A stretch of 64,000 bases of DNA from Deinococcus sp. Arct2-2 (lineage in GTDB: Bacteria > Deinococcota > Deinococci > Deinococcales > Deinococcaceae), in the NCBI RefSeq assembly GCF_004801315.1, contig NZ_SSNW01000011.1:42653-106652 (forward strand), read 5' to 3'. Position numbers and translations under genes: made by a program. Below, in pieces: positions 48,168 to 55,594 of this stretch (within the stretch, counting starts at the first letter, position 1; each line of letters opens with the position of its first letter). The notes beneath the pieces are model-generated. The model was not told where the DNA came from. It searched no databases and saw only the letters and a program-made list of their open reading frames with translations.

Positions 48168-49056
48168 ACTCGAACCCTTTGAATACGCCGCCCTTGCCCC
48201 GGACGTGCGGGAGATGGTGCAGGAACATACAGGCGAAATCCGCAACCTCGCCCGCCGCGCTGCACAAGACATTGTGGAGATCGGAGAGCGGCTGACTCAA
48301 GTGAAGAGTGCGCTTGAGCATGGACAGTTTGGATATTGGGTCAAGAGTGAATTTGGTTGGAGCTATCCCGCTGCTGCCAGATTTATGCAAGTGGCTGACA
48401 GCTTCAAAACTCTCAATTTGAGAGATTTGCAGATCGCCCCCTCTGCCCTCTATGCGCTCGCCAGTGGTACGACTCCCGCACCTGTTCGGGAAGAGATTGT
48501 GCAGCGTGCTCAAGCGGGGGAGCCGATCACTCACAAGGACGTAAAGGCCCGTCTTGTGCAGCATCAGCAGCAATACGAGCCAGAGCCGCCTGTACCTGTT
48601 GTGGCTCTTCCTGTAGCCGCGCCGATCCCTGCCCCTCCCGGCCCAGCTCCGGTTAAGAAGCCTTACAAGCCGCTGCCCGTGGAATTTGAGCCGATGGAAC
48701 TGCAAGACGGTTCGTTCATCCAAGTGCCTAAACCGCCCGTGTTGCCGATGCAGCGGGAGTTGCAAGAGAAGGATTACGGCAAAGCCGCCTCGCGTTTTGA
48801 CAACGTGGCGTCCAAGCTTTCCGCTGCCCTGACCGCAATGGACGGCTACAGCATGAAAGAGATTCAGGAGATTGCGGACAGCGTAGAGGGGCGGCAATTG
48901 TTCGCACCTGTGCGGGTGACCCGGATCAGAGAACTCTTAGGCGAGTTGCATCGCAAATGGTCAGCGTCCGAATCCAAGGGGCAGATCATAGAAGCTGAGT
49001 CCCTGTTTGACGATCCGCCCAGAGTGGGACTGAAGACGCTTGACGCGCTGAACTGA
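48154..49056 (+). CDS. DUF3102-domain protein, nested operon gene 4
   Basis: 300 aa, GTG start. Residues ~35-90 (RRAAQDIVEIGERLTQVKSA, LEHGQFGYWVKSEFGWSYPA, AARFMQVADSFKTLNLRDLQ) match DUF3102, a helical motif found in phage and plasmid early proteins. A Pro/Val linker (145-180) leads to a helical C-terminus. A motif-related protein is encoded at 11541-12374. Confidence 0.72.
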   Translation: MIRTELEPFEYAALAPDVREMVQEHTGEIRNLARRAAQDIVEIGERLTQVKSALEHGQFGYWVKSEFGWSYPAAARFMQVADSFKTLNLRDLQIAPSALYALASGTTPAPVREEIVQRAQAGEPITHKDVKARLVQHQQQYEPEPPVPVVALPVAAPIPAPPGPAPVKKPYKPLPVEFEPMELQDGSFIQVPKPPVLPMQRELQEKDYGKAASRFDNVASKLSAALTAMDGYSMKEIQEIADSVEGRQLFAPVRVTRIRELLGELHRKWSASESKGQIIEAESLFDDPPRVGLKTLDALN

Positions 49057-49074
49057 AGACAGACTAAAGAGTAG

Positions 49075-49095
49075 GCCCGCATGGTTGCGGGCTTT
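49075..49095 (+). terminator. Terminator of the nested operon
   Basis: GCCCGCA / TGCGGGC stem, 4-nt loop, TTT, 18 nt after the stop of the DUF3102 gene. Confidence 0.7.
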
Positions 49096-49161
49096 GCTGT
49101 TGGAAGTGGCTGGATTCAACCACGCTGTAGTGTAGAAAAGGGCACGTAGTATTCTCAGCAT

Positions 49162-49491
49162 ATGAAGGGGTTTGTACATATTAGCGGTGACGCGCCGGGG
49201 TTAATCCCTATCGACTACTTTGATGTCATCCTTCTGCCGCTCAAAACATTCATTACAGAACTCAGCGAACTAGAACCACAAGAAGTTTATAGCGAGTGGC
49301 TGAACGAGCTGTATATCGATGAGGTTTCGAGAAAAGATTTTCGAACGATAGTTTCAATGCTTAAGAACCATATCGAGTCTACCCATAAGGCTGATCTTCC
49401 AGACGGATTTTTGGAGTTCTGGAATCACGAGATTATGCCTTTACTGGATGGAGATCCGAGAAATCCTGGGGAGGATGCCAGAGAGATTTAG
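49162..49491 (+). CDS. Small acidic immunity-like protein (109 aa)
   Basis: Acidic, helical (LKTFITELSELEPQEVYSEW, FRTIVSMLKNHIESTHKADL), AT-richer than neighbours. TATTCT (49150-49155) lies 6 nt before ATG, so leaderless. Size and acidity resemble immunity proteins, and another immunity-like gene follows, but no family is recognised. Confidence 0.58.
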   Translation: MKGFVHISGDAPGLIPIDYFDVILLPLKTFITELSELEPQEVYSEWLNELYIDEVSRKDFRTIVSMLKNHIESTHKADLPDGFLEFWNHEIMPLLDGDPRNPGEDAREI

Positions 49492-49555
49492 CCCGCCAGA
49501 GGCAAAGGCAGCAGATTAGGGTGTGTCGGCCAAGGGTGAAGAGCAGACTGTGGGC

Positions 49556-49804
49556 ATGGATGAACCATTCAATCGTTCTCAGCTTGTTGCGCTAGTGCAG
49601 CGTCTCCTTCAAATGGACTACCACAATGAGGAAGAAGCGGATCAAATAATCATGGAGGTGCAGCGTCATGTCTTGGATCCTCAGGTGATTGATTACATTT
49701 TCTGGACAGATGAGGGAGTAACTGCTGAGAAGGCCGCTGAGGAAATTGTTGATCGCGCTCTTGCCTACCAGCCAATTATCGCAACTTGGTCGCTTGATCA
49801 GTAA
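49556..49804 (+). CDS. Colicin/pyocin-immunity-like protein (82 aa)
   Basis: From ATG 49556 (a GTG at 49523 gives 93 aa, but a TAGGGT -10 box at 49517-49522 places the transcript start after it). Pattern SQLVALVQRLLQMDYHNEEE, HVLDPQVIDYIFWTDEGV, TAEKAAEEIVDRALAYQPII resembles the four-helix bacteriocin immunity family with its PxxxDxIFW and EEIV-x-(K/R)AL-YxPI motifs. No toxin is adjacent. Confidence 0.58.
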   Translation: MDEPFNRSQLVALVQRLLQMDYHNEEEADQIIMEVQRHVLDPQVIDYIFWTDEGVTAEKAAEEIVDRALAYQPIIATWSLDQ

Positions 49805-49836
49805 CAACCTCACTTAGCCGACACGCCCTAGAAAGA

Positions 49837-49862
49837 AGGCCCGCAATCACGCGGGCCTCTGT
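49837..49862 (+). terminator. Terminator-like hairpin
   Basis: AGGCCCGC / GCGGGCCT perfect 8-bp stem with a 6-nt loop; only a weak T-tract follows. Ends the immunity-like gene. Confidence 0.6.
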
Positions 49863-49952
49863 TATTGGAGGTGAGATTGGAGGACAGTCAAAATAAGACG
49901 GTCTGGTGCCACACTACCGGCCTGTTATCAAGGCCGCAAATACAACACTTTC

Positions 49953-49984
49953 AAAGGGTCGCGTTCTAAACGCGACCCTTTGCC
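49953..49984 (+). promoter_or_regulatory. Strong hairpin before the lysis module
   Basis: 13-bp perfect arms AAAGGGTCGCGTT / AACGCGACCCTTT with a CTA loop, immediately before TTGGAGG and the ATG at 49995. Lacks a clear T-run, so it may be a weak terminator or a stabiliser at the start of the lysis transcript. Confidence 0.65.
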
Positions 49985-49994
49985 TTGGAGGTTT

Positions 49995-50465
49995 ATGAAC
50001 CGAATCCTGCTCTTGCTGGCCGTGTTCCTCTCGGCCTGTTCTGTCACCGCGCCGCCGAGAGACTCGGGGCAGTGGACTACGACGGTCTTCGACACCTCGA
50101 TCACTTGGCGCTGGGTCGCGCCCGGTGGCCTTGGCCCCAACTGGGGCTATGCCAACAGCGCACCCGGCGGTGGGAGTTGCGTCGTGGACTTAGACCCAGC
50201 CCTCGCCCGTGACGTTCTGGTGAGGGTGGCCGCCCATGAGGCTGCCCACTGTTTCGCGGGGCGCTACCTCATCTCTGGCTTTCCCCGGCCTGACCTCGGC
50301 CCCTACTACAACACGCCGTTCGAAGGGTACGCCCAGACCTATGCACTGGCCTACCTCGCAACCTGTGGAGAGTCGCTGGCCCCGCTCGGCTGGGTAGATC
50401 CCCGGCCTGCCCTGTGCGCCTCTCCGCCTGATCCCCGTTCGATTCGTCAGCCTGAAACGCTGTAG
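49995..50465 (+). CDS. Lipoprotein with HExxH metallopeptidase motif
   Basis: 156 aa from ATG 49995 (TTGGAGG, 4 nt spacing). Lipobox LSAC with Cys15 (MNRILLLLAVFLSACSVTAP). VAAHEAAHCFAGRYL contains HEAAH (81-85), the Zn-binding HExxH, with a later Glu in FEGYAQTYAL. A surface-anchored zinc peptidase beside endolysin genes is unusual; it could help envelope breakdown or be a host-modifying cargo protein. Confidence 0.6.
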   Translation: MNRILLLLAVFLSACSVTAPPRDSGQWTTTVFDTSITWRWVAPGGLGPNWGYANSAPGGGSCVVDLDPALARDVLVRVAAHEAAHCFAGRYLISGFPRPDLGPYYNTPFEGYAQTYALAYLATCGESLAPLGWVDPRPALCASPPDPRSIRQPETL

Positions 50466-50536
50466 TCCGCTTGCCCATCCTCTGTCCCGCCCATGCCCTC
50501 GGCTGCTGGGCGGTTCTTCTTGCCGATTGGAGGCCC

Positions 50537-50899
50537 ATGCACCGACTACTCTTGCCCCTGCTCTCTTTGCTGCTGGCCTCTGCTATAGCCCTGCCTGCGC
50601 CCGCCCCCACCTACTGCCGCACCATTGTCATTAAAGACAGCGTGGTGCTGGTAGCCTACAAACCCGTCATCCGTCTCGCCCCGGACTGCCCCCCAGACGC
50701 ACAGGCCCGTGTGCGAAAGTCCAGTACGCTCAACACCCGGCGCAACGGCGCACCCTACCAACCCATCCGCCCGCTGATCGGCGCATGGATCGTCACCCCG
50801 TACGGCAGCACCATTCCCGCCAACGAACTCTGGACGCTGCTGACGTGGCGCTGGGAATGGTGGGACGGTACGCGTTGGCAGGCCAGCGAGGTCTTCTGA
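50537..50899 (+). CDS. Exported hypothetical protein (120 aa)
   Basis: ATG 50537 after TTGGAGG. Signal peptide MHRLLLPLLSLLLASAIALP with a likely cleavage after Ala-rich residues ~20-24; the mature part has two Cys and several Trp (WTLLTWRWEWWDGTRWQASE). In the lysis module, so perhaps a spanin-like or envelope protein. The next start overlaps its stop. Confidence 0.6.
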   Translation: MHRLLLPLLSLLLASAIALPAPAPTYCRTIVIKDSVVLVAYKPVIRLAPDCPPDAQARVRKSSTLNTRRNGAPYQPIRPLIGAWIVTPYGSTIPANELWTLLTWRWEWWDGTRWQASEVF

Positions 50900-51315
50900 T
50901 GATTCGTACCCATCTTGGTATCCGGGCCGTCGTCATCGCTGTGCATTTCGGCTGGGCAGCAGCGGTCTATCACAAGCCGAACGCGCCGCTGCTGTATCAG
51001 TCCTACAGCGCCTTCACCGACTTCGCCCCCTGGCACGCTTTTGGATGGTCAGCTCTCGCCATTGCCCTGCTGATGCTGCTGAGTCGGCCTGGCACCATGG
51101 CCGCGCAATGGGCCAGCTTTCTGAGCAGCATCTTCTTTTTCACCGTAGTAGCCGCCATTGGGCGCGGCGTGGGCTTTACCACCGGCGTCAGCACTTACAG
51201 CATCTTGGCATTCGCGTCGCTGGCGATGTTCGCGCTGGATTTTCGGGCGTGGTTCTCGCAGCGTGATTGGGTGAAGCGGCTGATCGCCAACCCACCCCAA
51301 CGGTGGCGCAAATGA
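50899..51315 (+). CDS. Four-TM membrane protein of the lysis module
   Basis: 138 aa. Hydrophobic stretches: IRAVVIAVHFGWAAAVY, WHAFGWSALAIALLMLL, FLSSIFFFTVVAAIGRG, YSILAFASLAMFALDF, with a basic C-terminus. Position two genes before the endolysin suggests a holin-type function, although four helices is more than usual. Confidence 0.6.
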   Translation: MIRTHLGIRAVVIAVHFGWAAAVYHKPNAPLLYQSYSAFTDFAPWHAFGWSALAIALLMLLSRPGTMAAQWASFLSSIFFFTVVAAIGRGVGFTTGVSTYSILAFASLAMFALDFRAWFSQRDWVKRLIANPPQRWRK

Positions 51316-51647
51316 GCGGGATCGACTTCAGCGCCTTCCTGCCGATCATCGCCAAATCTGGCGCGGCCACCATCATCCTCGCCATCCTGTTCGGCCTGTC
51401 CTACGTCATTCGGGAGTGGCGCGGCGGCAGCATGAGTGAGAAGAAAGACGAGGAAACCCAGAAGCGACTGGCCGACGTCGAAGCGCGGCTGGCGACGGCG
51501 GAGAAGCGGATTGCGTCTCAAGGGCGGCAGATCAACGACTTCCGCTTCCAGCGAGATCAAGCGCGGGTACGGGTCGAATTCTTGGAACTCAAACATAGCG
51601 AGGAACCACGCACGATCTGGGCACCAGACCCACCAGAGGACACCTGA
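51312..51647 (+). CDS. Single-TM coiled-coil protein (holin or spanin candidate)
   Basis: 111 aa, ATGA overlap. N-terminal TM IIAKSGAATIILAILFGLSY, then a charged coiled coil (SEKKDEETQKRLADVEARLA, TAEKRIASQGRQINDFRFQR). One helix plus periplasmic or cytoplasmic coiled coil fits an i-spanin or small holin. It abuts the endolysin gene. Confidence 0.58.
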   Translation: MSGIDFSAFLPIIAKSGAATIILAILFGLSYVIREWRGGSMSEKKDEETQKRLADVEARLATAEKRIASQGRQINDFRFQRDQARVRVEFLELKHSEEPRTIWAPDPPEDT

Positions 51648-52261
51648 TGATTACCAAAGAACTGCTGCTCAAAATCCGCCCTGATCAGTCCCCTCGTAAA
51701 GCCGAGGTGGCCGCTGAGAAACTTGCGTGGGCACTCCCTCAGTATCAAATTGATACACCGCTGCGAGTGGCGCACATGCTGGCGCAGCTGGCCCATGAAT
51801 CCGGGTTCATGCCGATCAGCGAGAACCTGAACTACAGCGCCAAGCGCCTGCCGCAGGTGTGGCCCACCAGGTTCACGACGCTCGCTAGTGCTCAACGGTA
51901 TGCGGGCGATCCAGAAGCACTGGGCAACTTCGTTTACGCGGGACGGCTGGGCAACGGTGGCCCCGAATCTGGCGACGGCTACCGCTACCGAGGCCGGGGC
52001 ATGATCCAACTCACCGGACGGGAAAACTACCGCACCTACGGTAAGATCATCGGCTTTGATCTGGAGCGTGATCCCGACCTGCTGCTGCAATACGGCGTGT
52101 CTGCGCTGGCAGCTGCGGCTTTCTGGAAAGCTCATGGCCTGAACCGCTGGGCCGACATCGATGACGTGACCAGTGTGACGCGGATCATTAACGGCGGGCT
52201 GAACGGCCTGCAAGAGCGGGTGGTGTACCTACAACGTGCCAAGAAAGCCCTCGGCATCTAA
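51647..52261 (+). CDS. Endolysin, glycoside hydrolase family 19
   Basis: 204 aa. GH19 chitinase/lysozyme pattern: VAHMLAQLAHESGFMPISEN with catalytic Glu51 and second Glu59, LNYSAKRLPQVWPTRF, GDGYRYRGRGMIQLTGRENY and an INGGLNGLQERVVYLQRAKK end. No signal peptide, so a holin or other membrane protein must release it. It hydrolyses peptidoglycan glycan strands. Confidence 0.9.
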   Translation: MITKELLLKIRPDQSPRKAEVAAEKLAWALPQYQIDTPLRVAHMLAQLAHESGFMPISENLNYSAKRLPQVWPTRFTTLASAQRYAGDPEALGNFVYAGRLGNGGPESGDGYRYRGRGMIQLTGRENYRTYGKIIGFDLERDPDLLLQYGVSALAAAAFWKAHGLNRWADIDDVTSVTRIINGGLNGLQERVVYLQRAKKALGI

Positions 52262-52332
52262 ACCCCTCCCATCCCAATCCGCCCTTTCCCGGCCCTGCCT
52301 TCACGGTGGGGCCGTGCACTTGGAGTGTGCCC

Positions 52333-52710
52333 ATGTTGAAAGCTCAGATCTTGTCTACCCTTCTTGCTCTCGGTACCGCCACCCGCGCGGGAGACGCCCT
52401 CACCCCTGACCTCGTGAAGCCGTGGCTCGACAAGCACATCGGCAACCTGACCAGCAAAGCTCAAGCGCTGCGCGACGGCGCGACGTGGACAGAAGTGGGG
52501 GCGCTGCTCGAAGCCGCAGTGCAGGCCGCACAGGAACTCAAGCCGGTGCTGGCGGGCACGGCACGCGCCCAATTCGTGCTGGCCGTTGTTCAGGCACTGG
52601 TGCGCGAGTTCGCGCCGCCTTCCGCGACGTGGCTGACCGTGATGCTCAGCAGTCCGTTCACGCTGATGCTGATCGAGATGGCCTTCAAGCGCCTGTTTCC
52701 CGGCAGCTAA
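52333..52710 (+). CDS. Hypothetical lysis-region protein (125 aa)
   Basis: ATG 52333; the longer frame upstream lacks a better start. Helical, with LKAQILSTLLALGTATRAGD at the N-terminus and a hydrophobic end (WLTVMLSSPFTLMLIEMAFK). May be a membrane-associated accessory of the endolysin. Last gene before the terminator. Confidence 0.58.
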   Translation: MLKAQILSTLLALGTATRAGDALTPDLVKPWLDKHIGNLTSKAQALRDGATWTEVGALLEAAVQAAQELKPVLAGTARAQFVLAVVQALVREFAPPSATWLTVMLSSPFTLMLIEMAFKRLFPGS

Positions 52711-52730
52711 GTACCAGACAACTCAGGCGA

Positions 52731-52780
52731 AACGCCCCGTACTCCCAGCCCTGAAGCTGTGGAGTACGGGGCGTTTTTTT
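52731..52780. terminator. Strong terminator ending the prophage late region
   Basis: 13-bp perfect stem CGCCCCGTACTCC / GGAGTACGGGGCG, then TTTTTTT on the plus strand. The minus-strand gene at 52785 also ends here, so it probably serves converging transcripts. Confidence 0.88.
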
Positions 52781-52784
52781 GCGT

Positions 52785-54083
52785 CTAGGGCACGTAGCGC
52801 AAGCGGACAGAGAATGGATAACCGAGCGATGAGGTACTGAAATTGTCTATAGACCGACTCAGATAAGCGGTAAATTCGTTGGATTCACTGGGATCGGGTG
52901 CTCTCAGAAGCGTAATTCTCACTGGAATTGTTCCACCTTTTTTCGACACTGAGCCGTCGCCCGAGACTTGATACAACTCCGGTTCAAATCTTGCGTCCGG
53001 GTCATTGGATATGCCCAACGATGGCCCCGTTGTCTCCCCACCCGGAGAGACGGTCACTGTGGCCTGCACAGTAATGGTCTCTCCCACCCGGATGTCATAT
53101 GGCTGGTCAGAGAAGAAGATGTCGATGTCCTGCGCCAAGCCATATACCCCCATAGGCACGCGGGTCACTTCCTCACCGTGAGCAAAGATCACAAGTGTAT
53201 CGGGCAGCGTCAACGGATTAGAGTCGTTGCTGTATTCAACAGAGATGTCAGGAGGGGCAAAAATGCTGAGCGTCTGTGTCGTGACTCCCGCCCCATTCAG
53301 TCTGATACCGGGCGTCTCCAAATCGAAGCGTGGATTTTCAAAAGCATCTTCGTCTTGGTAAGCGCTGACTCGATAAGTCAAATCACCCTTAAAGGAAGCA
53401 CTGCGGTTGGTCAACGTTAGGGGCAAAGTGCCATGTGCGTCTTGCAGTAGTCCAGTCTGTTCGGGCACGGTAGCCGTAATATCTGGCACGCAGGTAATCG
53501 TTGGGTTGATCCAGTCGGCATGGTCAAAGCTCTTGCCATTGCCGCCGTCGGTCACCACCATGCGGAACGTCGATTGACCCCGCAAATCCACGTTCACCGG
53601 TTTGGTGGCACTGGCCCCGGTCATGAGGCCACTGTCGAACAACTTCTCTGTATCGCCCCAAATCTGGAACACGGCGCTGCCCTTGTCGCCCACTTCATCG
53701 TCCAAACCGATCTCTGCTTTGAAGCGGACGCATTTGGCATTGTCTGTTCCCGCGAGGCTGTACTTCAATTCGCTGGGGGCATGGACACCATACCCCTTGG
53801 CGTGCTTCACACCGTTCAGGGTGAGTGTTTTGCCGTCGCCTATGCCGCGCTCGCCGTTGCTCCGGTCTACCTCGATTGGCCCCCATGCGGAGGTAGCCGT
53901 CAGTGCCCGCTCGTAATACAACGTGTTAGCTCCGTCTGGGGTGAGCGACTGTGGGCTAAGACGGCCTGTCAGTGTCCAGTTGCCGTCTATCGCATCGTAA
54001 TTGCCGCTTTCGGCGGCGTCGGGCGAAGCTCCACAGGCGGTCAGGGCGAGGGTCAAGAGCACGAGCGGGCCAGATCGGTTCAT
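52785..54083 (-). CDS. NPCBM-domain lipoprotein
   Basis: 432 aa, GAGGAGA before ATG. Lipobox LTAC with Cys17 (MNRSGPLVLLTLALTACGAS). The first half carries an NPCBM/NEW2 module: LTLNGVKHAKGYGVHAPSEL, VRFKAEIGLDDEVGDKGSAV, FQIWGDTEKLFDSGLMTGAS, FDHADWINPTITC. NPCBM modules bind carbohydrate. The second half has Ig-like strands (TVQATVTVSPGGETTGPSLG). Could be host or prophage right-end cargo; it faces the phage terminator. Confidence 0.75.
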   Translation of the reverse strand: MNRSGPLVLLTLALTACGASPDAAESGNYDAIDGNWTLTGRLSPQSLTPDGANTLYYERALTATSAWGPIEVDRSNGERGIGDGKTLTLNGVKHAKGYGVHAPSELKYSLAGTDNAKCVRFKAEIGLDDEVGDKGSAVFQIWGDTEKLFDSGLMTGASATKPVNVDLRGQSTFRMVVTDGGNGKSFDHADWINPTITCVPDITATVPEQTGLLQDAHGTLPLTLTNRSASFKGDLTYRVSAYQDEDAFENPRFDLETPGIRLNGAGVTTQTLSIFAPPDISVEYSNDSNPLTLPDTLVIFAHGEEVTRVPMGVYGLAQDIDIFFSDQPYDIRVGETITVQATVTVSPGGETTGPSLGISNDPDARFEPELYQVSGDGSVSKKGGTIPVRITLLRAPDPSESNEFTAYLSRSIDNFSTSSLGYPFSVRLRYVP

Positions 54084-54250
54084 AGCGTCTCCTCTACTGC
54101 GTTGTGCGAGAGGAGACGCTAAGTGATGACCCGTAAAACAATCGCTAATCCTGCGGGGGTGGGGGTTGACTCTTTGGCCGAGTTATCTGCGGCTTACATC
54201 TGTTTGCACTTATGCATGAGCATGGGCTTTTTTAGCGGTACTGTGAACTT

Positions 54251-55045
54251 ATGCCCTCTATGTCACCAACAAACAAAAAATCTATAGGGTTTCTGATTCT
54301 TGCCATTCTCGTCGGTATCGGTCTATTCGTCGTTGTGTTTCCAGACCTTTTCGATAATGACCGCCCTGTAGCAGTTCAGGCTGTTGCAGCTATTGCCACA
54401 TTCATAGCCACAGTATTTTTAGTCATCTTCAGCTACCAAGCTGAGGGACGTTCTGAGAGAGCTGAAATAGGCAATGCTCAGACACGGGATGCTGTACTGG
54501 AACAAGCGAAACAAACTGAACGTTTTGCTGAAGCCGCTCATGAACAGGTGGCTGTTCTCCGAGAACAAAACACAGTGTTGTCAAATCAACTGGAACAGCA
54601 AAGGAGTCCTCAACTGGTGCTGTTTCAAGGCGCAGAGGGTGCACTCCGACCACTATTTATTGCGAACTTAGGCAATTTGCCCATTCAAATTGTTGCAATG
54701 GAGACACAATTTGGATTTCTAAAGATGCCGTTCGACTACACCCCAATCTTTGATGAGCGTCCCGATGGGGTCATGGGTTTGAAGGATGTAGAAGTTAATT
54801 CTCATGGAACCGGACTTTTGTCACCGGGAGAAAAGAAGATGATCCTCTTTCCTATTGACCTCGCTGATTTCAAAATGCCTGAGCATCAGGGTTACCGTAG
54901 CTTTTATATGACCATATATTTTGTTTACGGGCCGACAGGCTCAGTTCAACAAACCAAAAGATTTACAATAATTCAAGAGAATATTGATGACGTTCATAAA
55001 ATAATTACTGAGCGGTTTCCTGATCGCCCTTGGACGGAAGATTGA
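54251..55045 (+). CDS. Two-TM membrane protein with coiled coil
   Basis: 264 aa. TACTGT (54239-54244) is 6 nt before ATG, so leaderless. TM helices SIGFLILAILVGIGLFVVVF and AAIATFIATVFLVIFSYQAE are followed by a coiled coil (RDAVLEQAKQTERFAEAAHE, QVAVLREQNTVLSNQLEQQR) and a ~130-residue soluble domain. AT-richer than the host genes to the right. Function unknown. The 167 nt before it (54084-54250) hold only this promoter. Confidence 0.65.
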   Translation: MPSMSPTNKKSIGFLILAILVGIGLFVVVFPDLFDNDRPVAVQAVAAIATFIATVFLVIFSYQAEGRSERAEIGNAQTRDAVLEQAKQTERFAEAAHEQVAVLREQNTVLSNQLEQQRSPQLVLFQGAEGALRPLFIANLGNLPIQIVAMETQFGFLKMPFDYTPIFDERPDGVMGLKDVEVNSHGTGLLSPGEKKMILFPIDLADFKMPEHQGYRSFYMTIYFVYGPTGSVQQTKRFTIIQENIDDVHKIITERFPDRPWTED

Positions 55046-55073
55046 TAGCGGGCGATACAGACCTGTAGGTGAT

Positions 55074-55108
55074 GTTATCCACAGGGTAACCTTGGGGGTG
55101 TTGATAAC
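55074..55108. repeat. Inverted DnaA-box-like repeat
   Basis: GTTATCCACA (55074-55083) and TGTTGATAAC (55099-55108) form 10-bp arms with one mismatch. The first contains the consensus DnaA box TTATCCACA, the second the variant TTATCAACA in opposite orientation. It lies near the probable right end of the prophage. Confidence 0.5.
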
Positions 55109-55399
55109 TTATTTCCAGACCGACGGGAAACGCTCTGGCCCATAGAAATCCAGCAGCGCGGCCCTGAGCAACCCTTGAGCCTGAAGCGTCTCCCCTGCCC
55201 CATCCGTGAGACTCAGCAATCGGCGGTTGACCTGATACCCCATCACAAGCGCTTCCCCCAGCGCCTCCGCCGTCGCACAGACCTGCACGCCTCCAGAGTT
55301 GGTCAGAGTGACAGGCCAGACGATCACAGATAACGTGTCTGACACGGCAGTTCGAGCGTTTGTAGGAAATGGGGGTGTATGTCCATACGTACTCACCAT
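55109..55399 (-). CDS. Small hypothetical protein (96 aa)
   Basis: GVQVCATAEALGEALVMGYQ and QAQGLLRAALLDFYGPERFP give a helical C-terminal half; the N-terminus is polar and strand-like (TAVSDTLSVIVWPVTLTN). Starts MVSTYGHTPPFP. No family recognised. It could be the last prophage gene or a host gene. Confidence 0.58.
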   Translation of the reverse strand: MVSTYGHTPPFPTNARTAVSDTLSVIVWPVTLTNSGGVQVCATAEALGEALVMGYQVNRRLLSLTDGAGETLQAQGLLRAALLDFYGPERFPSVWK

Positions 55400-55556
55400 T
55401 CTAGCGGTCAGAGGAGGGCCAAAAAGTGCAGAACGTAGACTGCGGATTGTGGGCTAACACTAAACTGCGCTCCACGATCAGCCGTCCCACGCTCCGTTCT
55501 CAGACCCTTCGACCCTAGACCCTTAGACGCCCTTCAATCCACCCGTCCCGCCATGC

Positions 55557-55587
55557 CTAACGCTCGTTAGTTTTCCTGCGCTATCCT
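55557..55587 (+). promoter_or_regulatory. TetR-type operator and promoter of the thiolase gene
   Basis: Palindrome CTAACG-CT-CGTTAG (55557-55570) in the -35 region, then TATCCT (55582-55587), 7 nt before ATG. The same block occurs inverted before the peroxidase gene at 59851-59881. It fits CNAACGNNCGTTNG, which I recall for the Thermus TetR regulator PaaR. Confidence 0.7.
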
Positions 55588-55594
55588 TTGCTCC

